From contig JACRGU010000049.1 in assembly GCA_016212245.1 (NCBI GenBank), positions 1 to 15,639 of the forward strand: a DNA stretch of 15,639 bases, written 5' to 3'. The notes below the pieces were generated by a model, which saw only the letters and a list, made by a program, of their open reading frames with translations, made no database searches and was not told the origin of the DNA. The position numbers and the translations under genes are program-made. Positions 7,641 to 13,075 of this stretch are shown in pieces. Within the stretch, counting starts at the first letter, position 1. Each line of letters starts with the position of its first letter. The DNA comes from Nitrospirota bacterium. Its GTDB lineage: Bacteria > Nitrospirota > Thermodesulfovibrionia > Thermodesulfovibrionales > SM23-35.

Positions 7641-7732
7641 GTAACGAGTTTATAGTGACAAGTAACGAGAAGTTTAAAAGTCTAAAGTCTTTAGTTTTTT
7701 ACTTGTCACTCGTTACTCGTTACTTGTTACTT
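7641..7732. repeat. Degenerate heptamer array folding into a hairpin
   Basis: The minus strand of 7701-7732 reads as tandem 7-mers AAGTAAC, AAGTAAC, GAGTAAC, GAGTGAC, AAGT. The plus strand of 7641-7670 carries units of the same kind (GTAACGAG; AGTGACAAGTAACGAGA). The two halves are inverted. 7655-7669 pairs with 7716-7730 (14 of 15, the exception being a G-U in RNA), and alternatively 7654-7663 pairs perfectly with 7701-7710. The array fills almost the whole intergenic space between two operons. It could act as a terminator-like or mRNA-protecting hairpin, but no T-run follows the stem. It resembles the degenerate heptanucleotide repeats (STRR) known from cyanobacteria in style, not in sequence. 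Confidence 0.85.
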
Positions 7733-7740
7733 AGCTAAAG

Positions 7741-8832
7741 GTGAAACTCAGGACGAAGGTTCTCGTTGTCGGTGGTGGCCCTGCAGGTGCTACTGCTGCA
7801 AGGTTTCTTGCAGAAGGTGGAGTAGATGTTATCCTGCTTGAAAGAGACTCTTCATTTGTAAAGCCATGCGGTGGAGGAGTCCCATCAAGTGCCTTTGATG
7901 AATTCAGTATTCCAAAGAGCGTGGTAAAAAAAGAAGTTAAGAGTATAAAGATTGTCTCACCAATGGGTGAAAGGCTTGATATAGAGTTTAAGGGTGTATA
8001 CCTTGCAATAGTTGAGAGGGGAGAGTTTGATAATGCACTCAGGGAGATGGCTGAAAAATCCGGAGCAAGACTAATCGAAGGGGAGTTTGTCAGGTTTATA
8101 GACGACAAACCATATAAAGTTGAGGCAAATGTTGGGGAGGTAAAGGCTGAGATAGTCTCAGAATATGTTATTGCTGCAGATGGTGTGAACTCAAGGGTCA
8201 GGACAGCCCTCAGTATAAAGCCTACTTGTACATTATTTACAATATCTGAAAGGATAAAGGGGGTAAAGACGGGTGTGTGCGAATTCTGGTTTGGTTCATC
8301 CCATGCACCCTGTTTTTATTCATGGGTATTCCCGAAGTCTGATGGAATTTCAGCAGGTACAGGCGGGTCTGAGCCAAAAGAGATAAGGACTCTCCTTGAA
8401 AAATTCAAGGAGAGGAGTGGGATAACATCGGATGGCGTAGTGAAGATTTATAGGATACCTGTATGGAAAGGTGATTTATTTAACAAAGGTAAGATTCTTT
8501 TTGTTGGTGATTGTGCAGGTCAGGTTATGCCCCTTAGCCATGAAGGGATATATTATGCAATGAAGTCAGGGGAATATGCTGCGAGGGCTATAATAGAAGA
8601 AAAGGCAGATAATTATAAAAGGGTGTGGAAGGCGAGGTTTCAGAAGAGATTTGCCCTTATGGATAAGCTCAGAGATTATTTTTTAAAAGACGACATCTCT
8701 GCTGAGAGGCTTGTTGCCTTACACAGAAGGCCTGAGGTCCAGGAGGCATCTATGAGGCTCTGGCTCAGGAAGGACAGTAGCAAAGAAGGCCTCCTGAGTT
8801 ATATGAGGCTTTTTGGGAAATTCTTAAGTTGA
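7741..8832 (+). CDS. Geranylgeranyl reductase family FAD-dependent oxidoreductase
   Basis: This 363-residue flavoprotein belongs to the family that reduces isoprenoid double bonds (ChlP, archaeal digeranylgeranylglycerophospholipid reductase). The FAD-binding GGGPAGAT (11-18) and E35 form the Rossmann motif. CGGGVP (43-48), AADGVNSRVR (145-154), the family motif with P190 and YSWVFPK (193-199), and FVGDCAGQVMPLSHEGI (254-270) are all present. The substrate is probably a polyprenyl chain (quinone, lipid or glycosyl carrier), but it cannot be set from sequence. The start must be GTG at 7741: an in-frame TAG lies at 7732-7734. No proper ribosome binding site fits between the repeat array and the GTG (only AAAGG directly adjoining), which is odd for an intact gene. 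It overlaps the next gene by 4 nt (TTGA). Confidence 0.9.
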   Translation: MKLRTKVLVVGGGPAGATAARFLAEGGVDVILLERDSSFVKPCGGGVPSSAFDEFSIPKSVVKKEVKSIKIVSPMGERLDIEFKGVYLAIVERGEFDNALREMAEKSGARLIEGEFVRFIDDKPYKVEANVGEVKAEIVSEYVIAADGVNSRVRTALSIKPTCTLFTISERIKGVKTGVCEFWFGSSHAPCFYSWVFPKSDGISAGTGGSEPKEIRTLLEKFKERSGITSDGVVKIYRIPVWKGDLFNKGKILFVGDCAGQVMPLSHEGIYYAMKSGEYAARAIIEEKADNYKRVWKARFQKRFALMDKLRDYFLKDDISAERLVALHRRPEVQEASMRLWLRKDSSKEGLLSYMRLFGKFLS

Positions 8833-9635
8833 CTTTAAAGAGATTTTTTGCCTATTCCATAGCAGTACACACTATCATCATCGTTACTGCCATGTCATTT
8901 GTGCCTGCTGTAAAAGAGAAGAAGAGAGGAGGGGAATTCTTTACAAGGCTTGTTTCTCCAGAAGAATTTAAAGAATTCAAAAAATTCCTTGCCCCAGTAC
9001 CTTTTATCCCTCCTATCTCTGAGGTAAGACCTGCCCCCCATGTCCGGCCAGGGGTTATTACGCCTGCACCTGTGATAGAGGGTAACATACCATATGTGCC
9101 TGAACCAGGAACTTCCCCCTCCCAGGCCCCCTTACTCCCTGCACATCCAAGTCCGGAGATAGAAGATAGGCCAGGAAGTAAAGGGAGTGTACAAAAACCT
9201 GACATGCCAGTGCCATCCATCAGAGAAAAACTCTTTGACAGAAGTATTATTGGTGACCTTGCAAAAAGGGAGATTGAAAAAGAAGAGAAGGAAAAGAAAG
9301 ACAGGACACTTACATTTGATATAAAGGAATTGCGATACATAGGATATATGATGAGGCTGAAAGAGAGGATAGAAGGTATCTGGATTTATCCCCCTGATGC
9401 AATAGCACAGGGAATCTACGGAGACCTTATTATAAAATTTATAATAAAGAAAAATGGCAGGTTGGGGGCTATTGAACTTATAAGGACATCGGGCCATAAA
9501 AATTTAGATGATGCTGCAATAAAGGCACTGAGAGACGGAGACCCCTACTGGCCTCTACCTGATGAATGGGGTATGGAAGCCTATACCATAGAGGGGCACT
9601 TTGTTTATACTATTTATGGTTATTACATGAGATAG
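8829..9635 (+). CDS. TonB-like energy-transducing protein
   Basis: This 268-residue protein has the TonB layout: a short N-terminus, one membrane helix (about residues 7-26, FAYSIAVHTIIIVTAMSFVP), a proline-rich periplasmic spacer (about 55-130), a charged coiled stretch near 140-162 (REIEKEEKEKKDR), and a C-terminal domain from about 170 (MRLKERIEGIWIYPPDA, GDLIIKFIIKKNGRL, ELIRTSGHKNLDDAAIKALR, YWPLP). It would couple the proton gradient, through an ExbB/ExbD motor, to an outer-membrane receptor or envelope process; no ExbB/D is in this window. The start is TTG, overlapping the upstream stop as TTGA. The next in-frame ATG would remove most of the membrane helix. The link to the flavoprotein is positional only. 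Confidence 0.88.
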   Translation: MTLKRFFAYSIAVHTIIIVTAMSFVPAVKEKKRGGEFFTRLVSPEEFKEFKKFLAPVPFIPPISEVRPAPHVRPGVITPAPVIEGNIPYVPEPGTSPSQAPLLPAHPSPEIEDRPGSKGSVQKPDMPVPSIREKLFDRSIIGDLAKREIEKEEKEKKDRTLTFDIKELRYIGYMMRLKERIEGIWIYPPDAIAQGIYGDLIIKFIIKKNGRLGAIELIRTSGHKNLDDAAIKALRDGDPYWPLPDEWGMEAYTIEGHFVYTIYGYYMR

Positions 9636-9648
9636 GTTATAATTATTT

Positions 9649-9864
9649 ATGGGGCCAAGACTTTATCTTAAAGTAGGTGACAGGGTCAAACACCTGCGTT
9701 TTTATGCATGGGGTGATGGTAAGGTTATTGAAGAGAGACATTCAACCCTTGTAGGTGGATTCTGCCTTGTCAGGGTACTTTTTGAAGATGGTATAGAAAG
9801 GTCTTTTATAAATGACCTCGACAATGAACTCTGTTGTTACTATACAGGAGTCAGAATAGTGTGA
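9649..9864 (+). CDS. Small SH3/Tudor-like domain protein (DUF3553-like)
   Basis: This 71-residue protein starts 13 nt after the TonB-like gene. The sequence LKVGDRVKHLRFYAWGDGKVIEERHSTLVGGFCLVRVLFEDGIERSF has the pattern of small beta-barrel domains (GDRVxH..wG.GxV......V.FedG..R.F), as in DUF3553, CarD-like or UvrD-tail Tudor domains. The family assignment is by pattern, not a firm match. Such domains bind nucleic-acid-associated proteins, and the next gene encodes a DNA repair enzyme, so a link to repair is possible but inferred. Its stop overlaps the likely GTG start of that gene (GTGA). Confidence 0.75.
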   Translation: MGPRLYLKVGDRVKHLRFYAWGDGKVIEERHSTLVGGFCLVRVLFEDGIERSFINDLDNELCCYYTGVRIV

Positions 9865-10340
9865 CACTCTTCTTTGATATCTTTAAAAGCCCCATAGGGA
9901 ACTTATATCTTATCTTTTCTGGCAGTAGCCTTGTTGGTTTATCTTTCGAAAAGCCTCACGGAGTTCATTTCAAAAAAGGTAATGCGCCTGTGCTTGTAAA
10001 AAAAGAGCTATCAGAGTATTTCGAAAAAGGCAGGGAAGAATTTACACATGGTATAGGGTTTAACAGGGGTACGGACTTTGATCGAAAGGTCTGGCTTACC
10101 CTTAAGGAAGTTCCCTATGGCGAGACAAGGACATACAAATGGCTTGCTGAAAGGATTGGAAACCCTCAGGCATACAGGGCAGTGGGCCAGGCCCTCAGTA
10201 GAAATCCTATACCAATTATCCTTCCATGCCACCGTATCATAGAATCAGATGGCTCCATCGGTGGCTATTCCTCAGGCATTGATATCAAAAGAAGACTATT
10301 AGAGATCGAGTACTATACGAAATTAGCAAAGAGAAGTTAG
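9861..10340 (+). CDS. ogt: Methylated-DNA--protein-cysteine methyltransferase
   Basis: This suicide repair protein transfers alkyl groups from O6-alkylguanine (or O4-alkylthymine) to its own cysteine. The active-site motif PCHRII is present, with the acceptor cysteine codon at 10227-10229. Around it are GTDFDRKVWLTLKEVPYGETRTYKWLAERIG, the DNA-binding helix PQAYRAVGQALSRNPIPIILP, and GSIGGYSSG. A start at TTG 9834 would be possible, but I prefer GTG 9861 (159 residues): AGGAG at 9846-9850 lies 10 nt upstream, the GTGA overlap with the previous stop is typical, and the protein then begins VTLFFDIFKSPIGNLYL, as the family does. The gene converges with selB, with only 11 nt between their stops. 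Confidence 0.93.
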   Translation: MTLFFDIFKSPIGNLYLIFSGSSLVGLSFEKPHGVHFKKGNAPVLVKKELSEYFEKGREEFTHGIGFNRGTDFDRKVWLTLKEVPYGETRTYKWLAERIGNPQAYRAVGQALSRNPIPIILPCHRIIESDGSIGGYSSGIDIKRRLLEIEYYTKLAKRS

Positions 10341-10351
10341 TCTGCTAAAAT

Positions 10352-12232
10352 TCATTTGAGCAAGAGCTTCCTTATATCTCTTACTCTGAGTGTAATCTTA
10401 TTTGAATCAAGGTATTCGAGGAACGGCAGGGCATATTTTCTTGTAGTGCTGAGGATGTCCCTGAATTCTGCTACAGTCATTTCCGGCTTTCTACTGGAGA
10501 AATTTTTGAGGGTCTCAATCATTTTATTATAAACAGAAACAGTTATATACATCGAATCATTAATCCTTACAAGACTTCCTTCTTTTGCCATTAGTTGCAG
10601 TATATCTGACAGATGTTTCTGGTTCAGTTCGAGAGATACAGAGAGCTCTTCCTTGGTTGGAGGCTGAAATCCACCTTTTTCCAGAAGTCCAAGTATCTTT
10701 GTCTTCAGGGTTTCATCTGCCTGAGATAAGGCCACCCTGAAACTCCCAAGCCGAACTATTTCTTTATCTATAACAATATCTTCTTTAAGTAATGTAATCA
10801 GGCTTCCAAAGGGTTCAGGGTCAATTTTTAGATAAGTCCTGAACTCTTCTTTTGGCATTCCAGGTTTCAGGGGATTTTTCATGTGAAAATCATTCAGGGT
10901 CTGAAAAACCTTTTCTCTGAATACATCAAAGGCAGTCTTATGAATGAGGATATCTTCTATATTAAGGATGAGACCCTTTTCTTTCAGTATCCCTATAGAA
11001 TCCTTTATTGCAGGGACTTCAGCCTTTATCCAGCCCTCAAGAGCCATTGGAGAAATACCGTGAAGTCCTGATTGTCGCACCTTCATAGAAATCTTTTCAT
11101 CAAGACCGCCTCTCTCGAATATCATCAGGTCTTCAATATCTCCTTTTTTTCTCCTCCGTAAAGGAGATGGTTCAAGGACCTCACCTCCACCAACTGTCTC
11201 TACAGGTGAAAATCGTCTTATGATATATCTATCTCCAGACATCGAGATAAGAGGTTCCTGAAATCTGAACTGGCAGTAACAGCTCTCGCCTACCTTAAGC
11301 TCATCCCTGTCATAGAGGATAACCCTCGCGATGGTCTCTGATGTGCTGAGGTGGAAATGGACAAGGCCTTTACTCTTCAAGGGTGGCGCATCTGAAAGCA
11401 GTTCTACCTTTGCATCTACTGCCTTTGTTGGAGTAAACCTCCCAGGTACTACAATAGAATCCCCCCTCTTTAATTCTTCCTTCTCGACTCCCTGAAGATT
11501 AATCGCTACCCTCTGGCCTGCATAAGCTGTCTGTATGGGTCTGCCGTGGCTGTGGAGTCCCCGAACCCTGCTCTTGATATTAGCCGGAAGTATCTCAACA
11601 GGTTCGTCAACAGAGATACTCCCTGAGATGGCTGTGCCTGTGACAACAGTCCCGAAACCCTTTAAAGTAAAAACCCTGTCTATTGGAAGCCTGAATAGTC
11701 CCTTTGTTGACTTTGGTTCGACCTGCAATGCAGCCTCTTTAATCCTTTCTTTCAGTAGACCTATGTTGAGCCCTGTCTTTGATGAAACAGGTATGATATC
11801 TGCATTCTCAAGAAATGTATTTTTTACAAAAGTTCTGACCTCATCTGCAACGAGATCAAGCCAGTCTTTCTCAACGAGGTCTGCCTTTGTAATCGCTATG
11901 AGGCCGGATTTTGTTTTTAATAGGTTACAGATTGCTAAATGCTCACGACTCTGGGGCATAATCCCTTCATCACCAGCAATGACGAAGAGCACAAGGTCTA
12001 TTCCACCTGTACCAGCGAGCATATTCCTGACAAGTTTTTCATGTCCGGGGACATCAACTATTCCAACAGTCAGCCCATCTGGATAGGTGAGGTCTGCAAA
12101 CCCGAGGTCGATCGTAATACCGCGTTCTTTCTCTTCTTTTAGCCTGTCAGGGTCTATGCCTGTCAGCGCCTTAACCAGAGCACTCTTTCCATGGTCAATA
12201 TGACCTGCTGTGCCGAGGATTACGTATCGCAT
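10352..12232 (-). CDS. selB: Selenocysteine-specific translation elongation factor SelB
   Basis: This 626-residue GTPase delivers selenocysteyl-tRNA to UGA codons by binding the SECIS hairpin of the mRNA. G1 GHIDHGKS is at 10-17, the switch region KERGITIDLGFADL at 35-48, G3 DVPGHEK at 60-66 and G4 TKAD at 115-118. Domain 2/3 segments follow (DRVFTLKGFGTVVTGT, RVRGLHSHGRPIQTAYAGQRVAINL). The C-terminal half has the winged-helix repeats that bind the SECIS, and the length fits SelB rather than EF-Tu. The organism therefore probably makes selenoproteins, though none is visible in the window and selA, selC and selD are elsewhere. The ATG is 4 nt downstream of the stop of a broken LuxR-type gene, so transcription likely comes from upstream. 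The ribosome binding site is weak. Confidence 0.96.
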   Translation of the reverse strand: MRYVILGTAGHIDHGKSALVKALTGIDPDRLKEEKERGITIDLGFADLTYPDGLTVGIVDVPGHEKLVRNMLAGTGGIDLVLFVIAGDEGIMPQSREHLAICNLLKTKSGLIAITKADLVEKDWLDLVADEVRTFVKNTFLENADIIPVSSKTGLNIGLLKERIKEAALQVEPKSTKGLFRLPIDRVFTLKGFGTVVTGTAISGSISVDEPVEILPANIKSRVRGLHSHGRPIQTAYAGQRVAINLQGVEKEELKRGDSIVVPGRFTPTKAVDAKVELLSDAPPLKSKGLVHFHLSTSETIARVILYDRDELKVGESCYCQFRFQEPLISMSGDRYIIRRFSPVETVGGGEVLEPSPLRRRKKGDIEDLMIFERGGLDEKISMKVRQSGLHGISPMALEGWIKAEVPAIKDSIGILKEKGLILNIEDILIHKTAFDVFREKVFQTLNDFHMKNPLKPGMPKEEFRTYLKIDPEPFGSLITLLKEDIVIDKEIVRLGSFRVALSQADETLKTKILGLLEKGGFQPPTKEELSVSLELNQKHLSDILQLMAKEGSLVRINDSMYITVSVYNKMIETLKNFSSRKPEMTVAEFRDILSTTRKYALPFLEYLDSNKITLRVRDIRKLLLK

Positions 12233-12236
12233 AGTT

Positions 12237-12359
12237 CTAAGTCTCTATCTTTATTATCCCCTTCTGAATGGCAAACCTTATCAGGCCGGCACGTGTATGG
12301 ATATCAAGTTTTTCTGAGATATTTGTCTGGTGGGCGATCACGGTCTTCACACTGAAAGT
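12237..12359 (-). pseudogene. C-terminal remnant of a NarL/LuxR-type response regulator
   Basis: The minus-strand frame reads FSVKTVIAHQTNISEKLD then IHTRAGLIRFAIQKGIIK, ending at a TAG (12237-12239). This is the second half of the LuxR/NarL helix-turn-helix (LSVKTVxxHRxNIMEKL..R.GLIRYAI..G). Nothing of the receiver domain or the first helices remains, and an in-frame TAA lies just upstream (12366-12368), so it has no start. It is immediately preceded by the cytochrome remnant in another frame. The regulator was probably once co-transcribed with selB, whose start lies 4 nt downstream of its stop. Confidence 0.85.
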
Positions 12360-12529
12360 GATTCTTTATCATCCAGGATTTTACTTAATTCCTTATTTGC
12401 ATGGCAGCCCAGACATATCTGCGCCTCATCCGAAAGAACACCCCTTGCAGCATTGGCGTGTACAGGGAAGATCATAAAAGCAAGAAACAGAAATACCAAT
12501 AAAAGGCTTATCCTCCTCCCCTCATTCAT
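12347..12529 (-). pseudogene. N-terminal remnant of a multihaem c-type cytochrome
   Basis: The minus-strand frame gives 60 residues: a signal peptide (ISLLLVFLFLAFMIFPVHANA), then LSDEAQICLGCHANKELSKILDDKESLSV and a stop. CLGCH is a haem c attachment site, and the CxxCHxNKELSK..DD.ESLSV run is how several multihaem cytochromes begin, normally continuing to further CxxCH motifs. Here it stops where LuxR-like sequence begins in another frame. An AGGGAG ribosome binding site and a good promoter (12577-12605) lie upstream, so the fragment may still be expressed, but a functional single-haem 60-residue protein is unlikely. Confidence 0.8.
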
Positions 12530-12576
12530 GGAACTCCCTTTATAATAATTGAGTATCCCAGAAAAGATATGAACTT

Positions 12577-12605
12577 ATAATACCCAATATACCATGTTTT
12601 TTCAA
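12577..12605 (-). promoter_or_regulatory. Sigma70-type promoter upstream of the cytochrome remnant
   Basis: On the minus strand TTGAAA (12600-12605) and TATTAT (12577-12582) are separated by exactly 17 nt. The expected transcript start is near 12570, giving a roughly 40-nt leader to the ATG at 12529 with its ribosome binding site. After loss of the intervening sequence this promoter would read through both remnants into selB. Confidence 0.6.
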
Positions 12606-12657
12606 CCCGATGTATAAGGTAGAGGCACAGATAGATTTGCATTGGTTAATTTTTTTA

Positions 12658-12685
12658 TTGAAAAATCCTCTGTATTTGTTAAAAT
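12658..12685 (+). promoter_or_regulatory. Extended -10 promoter of the EF-Tu-domain-2-like gene
   Basis: TTGAAA (12658-12663), a 16-nt spacer and TAAAAT (12680-12685), preceded by TG at the extended -10 position (TGTTAAAAT). The transcript start expected 7 nt downstream falls on the A of the ATG at 12692, implying a leaderless mRNA. Confidence 0.6.
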
Positions 12686-12691
12686 TGTTTC

Positions 12692-12940
12692 ATGGAACTC
12701 AAGGCTGGTGTGATAACACATCTTTACAAAAAGATAGGCGTGGCAGTGTTGGACCTTTCAGAACCCTTACAGGTTGGAGACACCATACGCATTCTCGGAC
12801 GCACAACAGACATTACGCAGAAGGTAGAATCCATGCAGATAGAGCATCAGAATGTAGAAAGAGCAGAAAAGGGTCAGTGCATAGGGTTAAAGGTCCAGGG
12901 AGATGTCAGGGAGAAAGACCTAGTCTATAAGGTCGTATAA
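12692..12940 (+). CDS. Small stand-alone EF-Tu domain 2-like protein
   Basis: This 82-residue protein, MELKAGVITHLYKKIGVAVLDLSEPLQVGDTIRI..., reads as a single translation-factor beta-barrel (domain 2): GDTIRILGRTTDITQKVESMQIEHQNVERAEKGQCIGLKV, ending REKDLVYKV. The same small protein is widespread in bacteria and archaea as an 'elongation factor-like protein' of unknown job. The GTPase domain is absent. The only possible start is the ATG at 12692, since an in-frame TAA sits at 12680-12682. No ribosome binding site precedes it. The promoter at 12658-12685 places the transcript start at this ATG. It is transcribed divergently from the cytochrome remnant and selB. Confidence 0.88.
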   Translation: MELKAGVITHLYKKIGVAVLDLSEPLQVGDTIRILGRTTDITQKVESMQIEHQNVERAEKGQCIGLKVQGDVREKDLVYKVV

Positions 12941-12942
12941 AT

Positions 12943-13073
12943 AGGGACATATCCCATTAATACCTTTTTCTGGGTCTTTCTCTTAACTGTCTGTATAGAC
13001 CTGTGTATAAACTATGTCGAGAGCATTTATAAATACATCACTTTCGAGTGCTCTCCCGGTTTAATATGTCCCT
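12943..13073. mobile_element. Candidate miniature inverted-repeat (REP/MITE-like) element
   Basis: AGGGACATAT at 12943-12952 and its exact reverse complement at 13064-13073 bound a 131-bp noncoding stretch. Inside are smaller inverted repeats, such as GAGAGCA at 13019-13025 with TGCTCTC at 13049-13055. The termini resemble the GGGAC-type ends I associate with IS200-like (Y1) or REP-associated transposases. No transposase is present and no flanking duplication is visible. It fills the space between two converging genes, ending 3 bases short of the radical SAM gene's stop codon, so it may also act as a bidirectional terminator. Confidence 0.5.
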
Positions 13074-13075
13074 GA

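Noticed and set aside
7641..7732. CRISPR-like array
   Set aside because: Units are 7 bp, contiguous and inverted between halves, with no spacers and no cas genes.
9834..9860. TTG at 9834 as the ogt start (168 residues)
   Set aside because: It lies well inside the previous gene. The GTG at 9861 has AGGAG at good spacing and a GTGA stop overlap, and fits the family's N-terminus.
10352..10354. TGA ending selB as a possible selenocysteine codon, given SelB itself
   Set aside because: The protein is already full length, and only 11 nt follow before the convergent ogt end; no SECIS-like hairpin was evident.
12610..12930. Plus-strand 106-residue frame overlapping the EF-Tu-like gene
   Set aside because: It shows no family resemblance and is out of frame with the recognisable EF-Tu domain 2-like protein at 12692-12940.
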